DNA of 64,000 bases from Tetradesmus obliquus (GCA_030272155.1 CP126202.1:2418001-2482000); one strand, 5' to 3'. Shown: positions 12,808 through 25,325, counted from the first letter of the stretch. Program-made: numbers and translations. The notes: generated by a model from the sequence alone, not told the origin.

Positions 12808-12928
12808 GCCTGCCGAGCTGGCTCAGGAGTATGAGCGGCGCATGGGTGCTGTGCGTGAGCTGGTGCTGCAGCTCAACCAGGCGCTGCAGGGGCTGAACAG
12901 CATACGGGAGCAGGTGGAGGGCGGTTAG
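7557..12928 (+). CDS. dsRBD plus Z-alpha-like winged-helix protein with long polyQ/polyA tail
   Basis: Four exons with consistent phases: 7557-7742, 7988-8219, 8520-8626 and 8954-12928 (TAG), predicting 1,499 residues. Residues about 4-77 form a double-stranded RNA-binding domain: SILNELYQRL helix, YKT, a strand region, then GSGSSKKEAEHAAANAA across the first intron. Residues about 140-203 form a winged helix with the Z-alpha signature: K173, N177, Y181, P197, P198 and W200. Residues about 205-1460 are almost entirely Q, A and S runs. The last 40 residues, including YERRMGAVRELVLQLNQAL, are a probable helix. In animals and poxviruses these two domains occur in ADAR1 and E3 with Z-alpha first; here the order is reversed and there is no deaminase. 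The start is the ATG just before the dsRBD; an upstream coding exon is not excluded. The likely role is binding of dsRNA or Z-form nucleic acid. Confidence 0.85.
7566..8029 (+). other. Double-stranded RNA-binding domain (split by intron 1)
   Basis: The exon 1 part (7566-7742) gives the first helix and beta strands and ends in GSGSSKK. The exon 2 part (7988-8029) continues EAEHAAANAAVEWL. The join at K62/E63 recreates the classic third dsRBD region, with the two lysines that grip the RNA phosphate backbone and the alanine-rich second helix. The split of the domain itself confirms the intron. Confidence 0.9.
8520..9037 (+). other. Z-alpha-type winged helix (split by intron 3)
   Basis: Exon 3 encodes ESLELRILEALAG and LNGAQLAKLCGHFKLKSK (helices 1 and 2). 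Exon 4 continues with recognition helix VNHLLYMKLRASG and wing THPPAWRVA. Compared from memory with human ADAR1 Z-alpha (K169, N173, Y177, P192, P193, W195), the equivalents are K173, N177, Y181, P197, P198 and W200, with one extra residue in the wing. The asparagine-tyrosine spacing and the PPxW wing motif are the features that distinguish Z-alpha from generic winged helices. An ordinary winged helix is the main alternative. Confidence 0.75.
9654..11540 (+). repeat. Cluster of CAG/GCA trinucleotide runs
   Basis: Near-pure CAG runs occur near 9654-9681, 10219-10259, 11262-11293, 11325-11344 and 11517-11540, with CAG- and GCA-rich sequence between them. They encode the polyQ and polyA blocks of the dsRBD/Z-alpha protein tail. 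Confidence 0.9.
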
Positions 12929-13090
12929 CAGCACAGCTTAGATCAGCTGGCAGTCCTAGGTTACGTTTGTGTGTAGACAGCCAACCTAGGCCGGCTGGCT
13001 GCCTGGCGCTGCAGGGGCCGAACAGCATTAGGGAGCAGGTGCAGAGCGGTTAGAAGCGCCACCTTGGTGATCTGGCAGTCTTGCGTTATG
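12873..13090 (+). repeat. Tandem duplication of the 3' end of the dsRBD/Z-alpha gene
   Basis: The last coding bases and stop (about 12880-12960) recur in diverged form at about 13000-13085: GCGCTGCAGGGG, AACAGCAT, GAGCAGGTG and the terminal CGGTTAG are all repeated. The second copy is downstream of the real stop and is noncoding. Confidence 0.8.
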
Positions 13091-14062
13091 TGCGTGGATT
13101 GAGCAAAGGGTGTCTTACTGCTGTGTTTCATACAAGGTTTGGTGTTGTTGACGCTGCAGCGCATGACTGCTGCCGCCTGTACAGATGTTGCGGTGCAGCT
13201 GATCAGCCAAGAGTGCAGCATGTACATTAGCCAGTGGGATTGCACTGGTGCTGCACTCGGGACCTGAGCGCTGCTGTGTGTCAACGCAAGTTGCTGTGGA
13301 GAGGGTGGCTGGCATGTTGGGCGCGCATTGCCACTCTTGACTCAACTCAACGTGTTGAGGTTGTTGCGATTGGTGCCGTTGCTGGCAATGCATTTGCCCG
13401 GGTGTTCTGTGTTCTACTAGTAGCAGCAGTTTCCCTGCTGCACGGGCAGTGCAGCCTGAGGTTGGTGGCAGGTGGCGACGGTTTGGAGGTGAAATCACCA
13501 GAGTTGCTGTGGCGCATCGCTTTATGAACTGCGACGGCCTGACGTTCAGGTCATAGGGCGCAGTAATCATCAACAACCACCGTCCCGTCACCGTCAGCAT
13601 GCAACGGATGCTGTGCCACAGATGCAGCAGACTGCAGGGCAAGCAACTGCCCTGGCCAACAGTCAGGTCTGGGCTGGCAGTACAGGGCCGTCGGTAGCAA
13701 GCTTCTGACGACGACGAGTTCTCACTGCAATCTATAAAAACAATCAATCCACACATCGTTGTGACCCGCATCACAGTCCTTGCTAACCCACTGCCAGGCA
13801 GGACAAGTGGCACTAGCAGGAGGTGACACCACACATCGCACGGTCTCAACACATTCTGCTGATCGCTTGCAGTTTATTAGATTTGGCCGATTCGTTTAAT
13901 GGCTGCATCATAGCGTCATTGACTCTCCAACCCACGCTTCACGACAGTTGCAGTGCTACGGTCTTGCCTTTCAACAGGCATCGTCTGCTCACATCCAAAA
14001 ACCGAAACTTTGAGCAATAATTAGCAGATCTAATCGTTTCGGGGCCGCGGTTGCTGAACAGG
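13091..14062. other. Intergenic region between the dsRBD/Z-alpha gene and UGGT
   Basis: I see no supported gene. It holds the 3' UTR of the upstream gene (no clear TGTAA found) and the UGGT promoter region. A long minus-strand frame over 13115-13852 lacks coding character. Confidence 0.6.
13733..13739 (+). promoter_or_regulatory. Possible TATA element for UGGT
   Basis: TATAAAA sits about 330 bp upstream of the UGGT start codon in otherwise GC-rich sequence. Position and sequence are the only support. Confidence 0.25.
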
Positions 14063-17000
14063 ATGGGCAGAGCTGCTCCAGTGCTGCTTGCAGCAGTGGG
14101 CTGGCTCTGCCTACTGCTGGCTGTGCATGCTTCCAACCAGAAAGGGGCCAGCATCAGCGTCAGGGCCAGGTGGCAGGGCACGCCCTATCTGCTGGAGGCA
14201 GCAGAGTTCCTGGTGGGTTGGGGCGCTGCAGCAGTTGCAGCTGGATCAGCTGGATCAACTGCTTTCGGAGCTGCTTGTGTCCTGCTCGCCTTTTGTGCTA
14301 GATGTTGGGAAGCTAAGTGATCCCCCATCCTGATTATGCAAAAGCATTAGATGCAACACCCAACATAAGCATGCCTTGGTGTTGTGTTCAACAGGCGGAC
14401 GAATCGCAGCAGCTGTACTGGCAGTTCCTGGACAGCTTACAGCTCAGCGACAGCAGCAGCGGCACGGAGTGCTGGCACAGCATTGTGGACCAGGCATCCA
14501 AGCTGTGCTACCCACAAGTAGCAAAGGTGAGCAGATCAGCAGCAGCATTGTTGTTGCACGCGCTGCAGTGCTGTTTGATATTAGCGTGGCCCTGTGGTGT
14601 GGATCCTGCAATAACCCAGACCAACTTTCAAACGCCCAGCGTTGTTGTGGCATGCCAGTGGCTGCACAGCATGGCCGGGCACTGGGTGCTGTTCGATGTC
14701 TCTTATGGGTTTGTGCTGCGGTATATGCCCAGCCATTGCACTAGCACTGCAGAACTGTGCGCACAGGGGTGCTATTCTGGATGCTGGCCTGTGCATGCTG
14801 TTGGTGCTGTGCTACGAGCCTGCTGCTGCAGCTGCTTCACCTGTCTGTTGCTGCTGCTGCTGCTGCTACTGCTGCTGCAGATCCTGCCTGTGGTGCTGGG
14901 TGTGAGGCAGTACTCGGCTCGCCTGGAGATGTTCAGGCAGCTCACCAAGCAGCTGCACCCAGCTGCAGAGGTGAGGGTGTGCACAGCGGCAGCAGCAGCA
15001 GCAACAGCAGCATCGGCACTACGGCATACGAGCGAGCTGCAGCTGCTGCTGCTGCTGCATCCCTTGATGAACATGACTTAAGTGTGTTCTTGCAGGCATG
15101 CTTTCCTGCAACCCGCCAGTCATGCTGATCAAGCACGACTTGCAGTTGACTGTTCATCAAGGGATGCAGCAGCAGCTGCAGCTCGCTAGACACAGCAGCG
15201 GCAGGTGCACGCAACGCCTGCAGCACCGGCAACACGTACAGCGAGACCCGCTGCTACAGTGCTGTTGTTGAGCTGCCTTCCTGCCTGCTGCTGCTGCTGC
15301 TGCTGTTGCTTGCAGGAGCACTGCTGCTTTGTGGATGTGCACGGCAGTACCGTTACTGAGCCAGCGCAGCTGCCAGCAGCCATCCAGCAGGCGCGTGCAG
15401 CAGCAGGCAACAGCAGCAGCAGCAGCGCCGCGGGGCAGCTGCAGGAGGCAGACCATGTGTACAACCCGGACCAGCAGGATGCGCCAGGTGGGTTGGTGGC
15501 TTGGCAGCACCTGCAGGTGCAGCTCTGTGCGTGCCACCTTTTGTCTAATTGTTGTGGAAGCAGCTGCTGGCAACTGCAGTTCAGGGTAGCACACATGTGT
15601 TGTGCATCATTGTACATCAAACGTAAACGACGAACATGTCTGGTGCGTGCTAGCTGTCATGATGCTGACAGAGTGCTGACAGCAATGCCAGCGCAGCCGC
15701 AGATCACGTAAGCGCTGCATGCTGCAGTGCGGCTTGTTCACAAACCGTGTTGCTGCGCAACTGTAGACGTTGTTCTTGCATGTGCCCAACAGCTGCATGT
15801 GCTGCGTTGTCCTGCAGGTGCTGTTGCGGCAGTGCTGCATGCGTCTCCAGGCACAGACTGCTGGGCCGGCTTGCATGCTGCACTGAAGCAGGCAGTGAAG
15901 GATGCTGCTGCAGATGCTCCACTAGTGTATGCGCACCGGCCGCTGCTGCCAGCTGCATGCAAGGTAAACAACAGCAGCATGTTAGCATGTTAGCACGAGC
16001 AGAATGCAGCTGTAAATGCAGAAACATTGACCGCTTGAGTGTTTGGATGCGCTGCCTTCCTTGCGTCCCTCTGCATGTCCTGCTGGCACCATGTGAGCGC
16101 TACGTGCTGCTTGTTTTTGTATGGGTGAACGGTTCGGCTGCGTACGCTTGCACTGCCCTTTCTGCCGCTGCACTACCACACACATCCTGCACGTGAGCCT
16201 GCAATTGTTTTATGTGCTGATATGCTGCCACACGCATTGCAGGCGGTGCATGCATGCGCTGCCCTAGGCACAGAGGAGCAGCTAGTGCTCTCTTGTGGGC
16301 TAACTGCGCAATGGTGGTCGTGCTGCTGTGTTTTCTTGTGGCTTGCAGGCGGTGCATGCCTGTGCTTCCTTTAAACACAGAGGAGCAGCTAGTGCTCTGT
16401 TGTGAGCTGACTGTGCAATGGTGGTCGTGCTGCTGTGCTTTTTTGTGGCTTGCAGGCGGTGCATGCCTGTGCTTCCTTAGGCACAGAGGAGCAGCTAGTG
16501 CTCTGTTGTGAGCTGACTGTGCAATGGTGGTCGTGCTGCTGTGCTTTTTTGCGGCTTGCAGGCGGTGCATGCCTGTGCTTCCTTAGGCACAGAGGAGCAG
16601 CTAGTGCTCTGTTGTGAGCTGACTGCACAACGTTGACCGTGCTGCTGTACTTTTTTGTGGCATGCAGGCGGTGCATGCATGTGCTTCCTTGGGCACCGAA
16701 GAGCAGCTAGTGCTCCCCGGCTATGGCGTGGAAGCCGTCCTCAAAAACATGGAATACTCAGCCATGGACGAAAAGAGCAAGGCCGATGCCGCTGCAGCCG
16801 CCGCCAAGAAGAAGCTTGCAGGAAATGTGGATGACGCGCTTGCAGGACTTGATGCTTCGCAACTGGGGGAGGTCAAAGGCTTCAAGTTTGATGTGCTGGT
16901 GAAGCGGAAGCCGCAGCTGGTGCAGGAGTTGATGACGTTTAGGGACGTGCTGATGTCAAGTGACGAGGAGCAGAGCATCAAGGTGAGTGGAAGGATGGAG

Positions 17001-20000
17001 TTGGACGGCAGCTGGGAATCCGAACAAGTGTTGTGGCAGCTGGTGCAGGAGCTGATGACATTTAGGGACGTGCTGATGTCCAGCGATGAAGAGGAGAGCA
17101 TCAAGGTGCACATTAATCCCTATGAGCCTCTCGTTGGCTCCTGACTGGGGTTCCCACTCTTCGTTGAGTGGAGCATGTAATGTAATGTAATGTAATGTAA
17201 TGTAATGTAATGTAATTGAAGCTGGGGGTTTGCATCATGCTGTGTGACACGGTAGGCGCGCCGGCGTGCTATCTGCTGCAGCCAGCTTGCGCGGGGTATG
17301 CATGCCACCGCGTTGCTGCTGCAGCCAATCCCCGCTGACTGTACGACATGTCGCCTATCAGAGTGTCCTGCATGTGTGTATGCCGCAGGTGTGGGACGTG
17401 AAGGACGCCGGTCTTCAGGCAGCCAGCCGTATGGCGGCTGCCCACCCCACTGGCACTGTCGTCCTCAATAACCTTTGAATCTCTTCTTCTGCCATGCCGT
17501 CCTGCACCACACCTTGAATGCCACAGGTGTGGGACGTGAAGGACGCCGGTCTTCAGGCAGCCAGCCGTGTTGCTGCTGCCGCTGATCCGCTGGCGCTGCT
17601 GGCTGAGATCAGCCAGAACTTCCCTGCCATCGTGTCCAGCCTCACGAGGCAGCAGGTGAGAGAGATAGGCTTTGAGGCTTATGTTTGTAGGGTTTGAGTA
17701 CATCAAAGGGCGGCCACCAGCTGCCAGCTGCGTGCTGAGATCGGCCAGAACTTCCCTGCCAGCCTCACGCGGCAGCAGGTGAGCAGGACACACGCTCCAG
17801 GTAGTTGAATGCTGGTGATTACTAAATGCATGCAATGCAGGTGCTAGACAGCCTGCGCAGCGACACATCGCAACCAGCGCTGCATCATCAGCTGTGTGTA
17901 GCAGTGACGATTGCTTCTATGGCTATGTAATGGTGGTAAACTGTCTGCAACGCAGGTGCCGGACAGCCTGCGCAGCGACACGCGCTACAACCAGCGCTAC
18001 GTCAACCCGGGCGCCAACTTTGTGATACTCAACGGCATGCTCATGGATGTCAAGAACTTTGAGCTTTATAGTGAGTGGCACGTGACGAATGACAAGTGAC
18101 AGATGACGAGTGACAGTGACAGTGACATGTGGTAGTGGCAGGGGGCATGTAATGGCACTAGCAGCGCGGTCAGGCTTGTCTGTTGAAGAGTGCTGGTTGT
18201 GGTGTGTTTTGATGAAGTTGCGAGGTCGAGCTGTACATTGGACGGCGTGCAACATATGACTGTCATGTGGTATCTCACCGCCACTGCTGGCACATCATTT
18301 CGTCATTGCTGCAGCCTTCCTGGATCGCCTTCGCATCGAGCTGCGGCTGCAAGGGCAGCCTGCAGGGTTTGGCGCTGACCTTTGCCTGCTACTTACTGCT
18401 TCTTGCTGCTGCTGCTGCTGCTGCTGCTACCCTTAGCCTTCCTGGATCGCCTGCGCATCGAGCTGCGGGTGCAGGGCCAGTTGCAGGGTTTGGGGCTGGC
18501 CCCCGGCACAGTGCAGCGGCTGCTGGAAACCCGATTAGATCACGACCCCAATGGGCTGGCTGACCTGCGGCTAGATCTGTCCCCAATGAAGCACGTGAGT
18601 GACGCATACACATGATGTATGATACTGTCAGTACGTATGCATAGCCCGGTTAATCTGGCTGACCTGTGGCTGGACGTGGACCCTACTTTGTTTGAGCTGT
18701 GCATTGACTCCAACTAGCGGCTGCCGCGCGCGCTCGACATATGCAATCCCGCCTCTGACTCAGCTTGTTCCTGCTCTGTGTGCAGGTGCTGTGGCTGAAC
18801 AACCCCGCGCGTGACAAGTCTCACGCCCACCTCAGCAAGCACCTGCAGCACCTGCTGAACATGTACCCTGGGAGGCTGGGCCCCATGGCTGTGAACTTGA
18901 TGCACATCGTGTCAGTTGGGGACCCGCTGACTCCGGAGTGCATCGCGCTGGCTGGGAGCCTGCAGCGCACCGCGCAAAGGTGAGAAAGGAGGTCACCTAT
19001 TGCCGTATGAATTCGGCTGTGACGAATGTCACATTTAGATAAGGCATCCAGCATGTATCCTGGGAGGCTGGGCCCCATGGCTGTGAACTTGATGCACATT
19101 GTGTCAGTTGGGGACCCGCTGAGTCCGGAGTGCATTGCACTGGCTGGAAGCCTGCAGCGCACCGCGCAAAGGTGAGAGAAGAGGATACCTATTGGCATTT
19201 GCTTTGAAGTGTGACTAGTTTGGATCAAACAGGCATCCTGCATATATTCTGGGCGGCTTGGCCCCATGGCAGTCAACCTGATGCACATTGTGTCAGTTGG
19301 GGACCCGCTGAGTCCGGAGTGCATTGCACTGGCAGGGAGCTTGCAGCGCACAGCACAGAGGTAAGTAAGGCTACAGTGTGTCTTTTGTGGCTTGAAGGGT
19401 TACGAGATTCCGATCTTCATCGATGAAGAAGATATCCTACGTACCGGGCAAGCTGGAGCCTATGGCTGTGAACTTGATGCGCATCATGTTGGTGGGCAAC
19501 ATAAGTCCGCCTTGGTTGCCTGCAACCTCTGCACGCTGCCATTTCTTGCTGCTGCTGCAGGCTGCAGCCAACCCGTGCCGGCATGCTGCCTGTGGTGCCT
19601 GAATGCACGCTGCCATGTCTTTCTGCTGTTGCAGGCTGCAGCCGATCCGTGCCGGCATGCTGCCTGTGGTGCCTGAGGCCGTGGCGCGGGCAGAGGCGCG
19701 GCGCGCCAACCCGGGGCACACAGTGGACATGCCTACCTGGCAGGTGCGCGTGCTGTGTTGGTGCGCGTGCTGTTTCCAGCCGTTGGCGGTGTAGGTGCAC
19801 AATCATGTGACGCACCTACGTCTTTGGGCTAATTGAATCCTGTGGGCGCTGTTGCTCCTCTGATGCTTTTGGAGGCTGTCATAGCACATGCAATAATCAT
19901 GTTACATCGCACTCGGTCGCTCCTGAAGGGACGGTGCAGTCGTCAGCGCTGTTTGCTTCTGCTGATCAGTTGCAGGAGCTGCTCAGCTTGCAGGCGCTCC

Positions 20001-21657
20001 TCTTTGATTGTGCTGCTGATGCCGCCGCTGTCTTATTGTTCCTGCCTATTTATGCTGCTGCTGCTGCCGCCGTCTTATTGTTCCTGCTTGATTATGCTGC
20101 TGCTGCTGCTGCCGCTGTCTTATTGTTCCTGCTTGATTATGATGCTGCTGCTGCCGCTGTCTCATTGTTTCTGCTGCCTCTGTACATTCATCTAGACGAT
20201 GTCCAACTCCGAGAAGTTCACGCGCGCCATGCTGACCATTCGATCAGCTTTCGGCACGCCAGCTGCTTGGGAGTTCTGGGCTGGCATGGGCCGCGAGCAG
20301 ATGGAGAAAGCCTTGGCTTCTGGCGATGCTAAGAAGGTTGAGACTACGCTGCAGTCGATGTTTGTGGGCCAGTGGAGTGCTGCGGCGGGTCAGGCGCGCA
20401 CCAACAAAGCCAAGGTGGCTGCAAAGAAGGACAGCTACAAGGTGCGGGGATGGTATGTAGTGTTTTTTTGTGTGTGCGGATGCGCATGCGTATGCCTATG
20501 CAGAAAGTATGCGTGCCTGCATAGATGTACGCATGTTTGGGTGCGGGCGCATGCGTATGTGTGGAGTTGCGCCCCCGCGTTCAGGTGTGTTCGCTTGTGT
20601 TTGCGCACGTGTGTGCATGTGCTTGCGGGTATGCACGCGCGTGAGCGTATGGACTCGTGTTTGCGCATCTTGCATCTGCGCGTGTGTGCATGCACACTTG
20701 TGTGCGCATATGTGCATGCATGTGCGCCGTTTGCATGTGCGCGTGTGCATGCGCGGGTGTGTGTGCACGTATGCCCGTGCATCTGTGTGCTTGTGTGTGC
20801 TCGTGGGTGCTTGCGCCTTTCACTTGTGCTTGTGCATGTGTGCGTGTGTGTATATGTGCACGTGCTTGTGCAAGCGTGACCACGTGTGCGCACGTACATG
20901 CATGTATCAGCGAGTGTCTGTGCATCTGCGTATGCGGGTGAACACGCGAGTGCGGCACTGCCGCGCATGTGTGTATGCGTGCATGTGCTTATGTGGATGG
21001 TATGTTGCGTGTGCATGCGCATGCGCGTGCGCATATGCTTACTTGTGCGCGCATATGCATGCATGTGCGGATGTGCTTGCGTGCGCGCGCAGCAACTGTG
21101 TGCGCGTGTGTGCGCCTGTACTGCTTGCCCGCATGTGTGTGGTGTGCGTGCGCATGTGCGTGCGTGTACGTGCGTGGGCATGTGTGTGTGCTTGCGTGAG
21201 CGAGTGGCAAACCGTGTGCGATTGTGTGCGCTTGTGTGCGCGCGCTGCTTGCGCTCAAGACATGCGTGTGCGCGCAAGTGTGGGCGTGCGTGTATGCCTG
21301 CCTGCGCGCGCGTGTGCATCTCACTTCCTCGGCGCGGCGTCCGTGCGCGCGTGTGCGCGCATGCAGTTTCCCGCACACGTGGCATGGCCGCGCGCATGTG
21401 CGTGCGTGTGTGCCTGTACTTGCCTGCACGCGCGGATGTGCGTGCAAGTGCTCGAGTGCTTGCATGTGCGCTGCATCGGTGCGTGCTTGGGTGCGCGCGT
21501 GTGTGTACTTGCGCGCATACGGTGCAAATGTGCATGCTTGAGCATGTGCAGTGTGCATGCAGCACAGTGCAAGTGTGCCCTCTGCAGAGTTGCGAGAGCG
21601 CGTGTACTTGCGTGCTTGTGTGCATGTGTGCATGTGCGCGTCACAGCCGGCTTGACC

Positions 21658-21691
<34 letters not shown>

Positions 21692-24600
21692 ACTGCCTAC
21701 AACTTTCCCCAGGCGTGGGAGGAGCTCAAATCCGGCAGTGGCTATGCTTCAGAGGCCGGCATGCAGCTGGCCGACATATCCGGCTACCTGCTGAGCAAGG
21801 TGGGTGGGAACTGTGCGTATGGATTCAAAACAGGGTAGGTGGCAAGGCAATGATCTCTGCACGCCTGCGCTGGACGCATGCTACCATATACCTGAGCAAA
21901 AAGTATAGTATGAGCACACGAGGACCGGGTTTTTCCTGGCGAACCTGCCGTGGCCATCTTGGTGGCTCAATGGCAATGCTGCCGGCCTGATACCTGACCA
22001 AGAAAACCTGGTGTAACGCCTGCAATACCAAATGCTGTCTCCGCGCTTGCATAGTTGCGTTCATACCTGTATGTACGGTTTGAAGTCGCGTTGTGCAGGG
22101 CCTGTCGCACCTGCCCTGGCCGGCTTGGTGGATCAACGGCATGCTGGCAACCTTCCCTGATAACACCTGAGGGCGGCGCAGCAAAAGCCACCTCCAAAAA
22201 GGCAAATAAAACCGAACCAAGTGCGTCGGGCGCCAAGCGTGCGATACTCACTCTTGCATATCATATGCAAATGTGAGTCACACTTTGTCCCGCCTGTCAA
22301 CTGGCGCTGTGCAGGGCTTGGCGCACCTGCCGAAGCCGTCTTGGCGGCTCAACGGCATGCTGGCAGCCATCCCTGAGGGCAGCGGGGCTGCAGCAACTAT
22401 TTCTCAAAATGCTCAAACCCGACCGAAAACACCCGGCGCAACGCCTGCATTGCCAAATGATGTCTCCGCGCTTGTATAGTTGCGTGTTTACCTGTCTTAC
22501 GGTTCGACATCACACCGTGCAGGGCTTGGCGCATCTGCCGAAGCCGTCTTGGTGGCTCAACGGCATGCTGGCAGCCATCCCTGAAGGCGGCGGGGCTGCT
22601 GTGGACCAGGAGCTGAGTTATGCGGTGATGGGCGAGATGCAGCTGCTGCAGGAGCACATCTACTTCGGGCGCATCGACGGCGAGGAGCCGGTGAGTATTG
22701 GACTTGTGAAGTGGGTTCAAACATCAAGTTTGGGGACAGGAATGAGAGCTGGGGTGTGCTGGGCATGCAGCGCTTGGTATTGCATGCGCATTGCAGCGTC
22801 TGCACACCTGTTTTGCACAAGTCAGCCGTCAGCAGGAGCGCCGTCAGTGGTTGGGAGGGGGAGGGGGGATGTATCAGTGATGGGCGAGATGCAGCTGCTG
22901 CAGGAGCACATCTACTTCGGGCGCATCGACGGCGAGGAGCCGGTGAGTATTGGACTTGTGAAGTGGGTTCAAACATCAAGTTTGGGGACAGGAATGAGAG
23001 CTGGGGTGTGCTGGGCATGCAGCGCTTGGTATTGCATGCGCATTGCAGCGTCTGCACACCTGTTTTGCACAAGTCAGCCGTCAGCAGGAGCGCCGTCAGT
23101 GGTTGGGAGGGGGAGGGGGGATGTATCAGTGATGGGCGAGATGCAGCTGCTGCAGGAGCACATCTACTTTGGGCGCATCGACGGCGAGGAGCCGGTGAGG
23201 CGGGAGACCCAAGAAGTGTATTTGCGATTTATACTTTGAACAGACTTGCAGGGTAGCGCAACAATGCTACATGCACTGCAGAACAAACAGTGCCTGGTGT
23301 GCAACAAGAGCAGTAGCAGACAGAGCTAGTGCGGCGAAATCCTCCTGACAATGTGCGGATGTGCGGCTGCTGCTGCGCCTGCAGGTGATTGAGTCTCTGA
23401 TGGAGCTGCTGGTGTCGGTGCGTCACTGGAACCCGCGCGTGCTGGGCATGGACGATGACGGCGAGGCAAAGAAGGTGAGGCTTGAATCGAGTTTAAGGTT
23501 GTGCACAAGGCTTGTGCTGGTGTGTGCGTGTGCACGTGCGCGCTCGTGTGTCAGCGTGCGTGCATTGGAGCATGCATACGGCTGTCGACTTGTGCTGTGC
23601 GTTGAGCTTTGACATATTCGCCAGGAGACGGTGCCCTTCACCCAACCCTTCGTGCGCCTGCGACATAATACCGAATGCATGTTGAGTGCGGCTGCTCCTG
23701 CATGTGTGTTGTTTCTTGATTGCAGGCTGTGCTGAGCACCTCCCTCAGCCACCCAGGTGCCAAAGCCCTCACCTACTTCTCATGCATGTGCATGCCCGAT
23801 GTCTCCTGCCATGTTACCACAACCAAACATGCACACTTGTGACGTGCGGCTGCTCCTGCCTGTATGTTGTCTCGCTTGCAGACTGTGCTGAGCAGCGGCC
23901 TTAGCCACCCAGGTGCCAAAGCCCTCACGCATGTGCTCCAATCAACAGGTGCACGCGAGTTGAAAACCCAACTTTGCATGTAACGTGCAACTGCGCTTTG
24001 CCTTCCCTTTTGTGCAGACTGTGCTGAGCAGCGCCCTCAGCCACCCAGGTGCCAAAGCTCTCACCTACCTGCACCCCTCCAAGACAGCAGGCAGAGTGAA
24101 GCCCGTCACTCACTGGGTGGCAGTTGATCTATCACAGCAGCGCGGCAGGTCGCTTGCTGTTGCTGCTGTGGGCTTCCTGCAAGATGTGGAGGATGATTTT
24201 GAGCCTGCTGCTTCGCGTGTGGCGCTGCTGCTGGCGCCTGCAAAGGCAGCTACTGCGCTGGATGTGGCGGTTGCAACCGCACTCAAGGTGCGCGCGAGTA
24301 CGTCAACACATCCACATCATGCCATGTGCACATGCCTGGTTTGTTGCTGTGGGCTTAGCAGAGTGCTGTTTGTTGTGGAGCGGCTCTTGTGTTTTTGTAA
24401 GGTCGATTGCATGGGCTTCCTGCAAAATGTGGAGGATGATTTTGAGCCTGCTGCTTCGCGTGTGGCGCTGCTGCTGGCGCCGGCGAAGGCAGCTACTGCG
24501 CTGGATGTGGCGGTTGCAACTGCACGCAAGGTGCGCGCAAGCGCTTTAGCACTTGCACATTTCTTTGTTGGTCTTATGTGCGCATTGGGCTCTGCAGATG

Positions 24601-25294
24601 GATGTCTGTTGGTAGAGCGGCTCATGCTCTGTTGTTGAGGTCAGAAAGTATGCGCTAGCAGCACAAGCAGTGGTGCAGGAGAGACTCTTGTGCCTGCTGC
24701 TTCGCGCGTGGTGCTGCTGCTGGCACCAGCAAAGCTATTACTCTGACCTGTATACTCTATTGCAACCCACTCTCTTGCTCTTGTTGCTGCTGGTGCAGGC
24801 TTTTGCAGAGGATGCAAAGATCCTGTCATTGCTGGCACAGCTGCTGCAGCAGGAGCTCGGCTCCAAGCTTGCCGCGCTGCCTGCAGCAGAGCTGGCCAGC
24901 AGCCCTGACTGGCAGCAGCAGCTGCGGGCTGCTGCCAAGGAGGCTGGCGTTGCAGCAGCTGATTCGTGGGACTGCGGAGAAGCAGCGGTGAGTGCTTAGA
25001 AAAGGACAGCTGGTGCTGCTGTGTTGTGTTGTGTGCCACACCACGCAGCATGCTGCGTGGTGTGGCTGCTGTGCTTTGCAGTGAGCAGTGCTTATCCTGA
25101 AAGAGAGCGCCAGCTGCTCAAGGTTGTTCACCAAGGCACCCAGTAGCATGATGTCCTACGCTGCTCCTTCTGCTGCTGCTGCCACTGCTGCTGTTTGCTT
25201 GCTGCGCAGCGTAGGTCAAGGCAGCACTAAACAGCATCGCTACCTAACCTGGCAGTGACGCAGCTTCCTCACGTGCTTGAAACCTTTACATCTG

Positions 25295-25325
<31 letters not shown>

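Noticed and set aside
13115-13852. 245-codon minus-strand frame between two genes
   Set aside because: Lacks coding character or domains; overlaps the duplicated 3' end of the upstream gene and promoter sequence of UGGT.
16230-16620. Possible retroelement or satellite in UGGT intron 5
   Set aside because: The repeated unit matches the head of UGGT exon 6, so it is local exon-derived duplication, not a mobile element.
20435-21625. Very long open frames on both strands rich in HTHTRAH or CVCACVR
   Set aside because: They are read from the alternating TG/CG tract inside UGGT intron 12; such sequence lacks stops by composition and the frames have no protein-like content.
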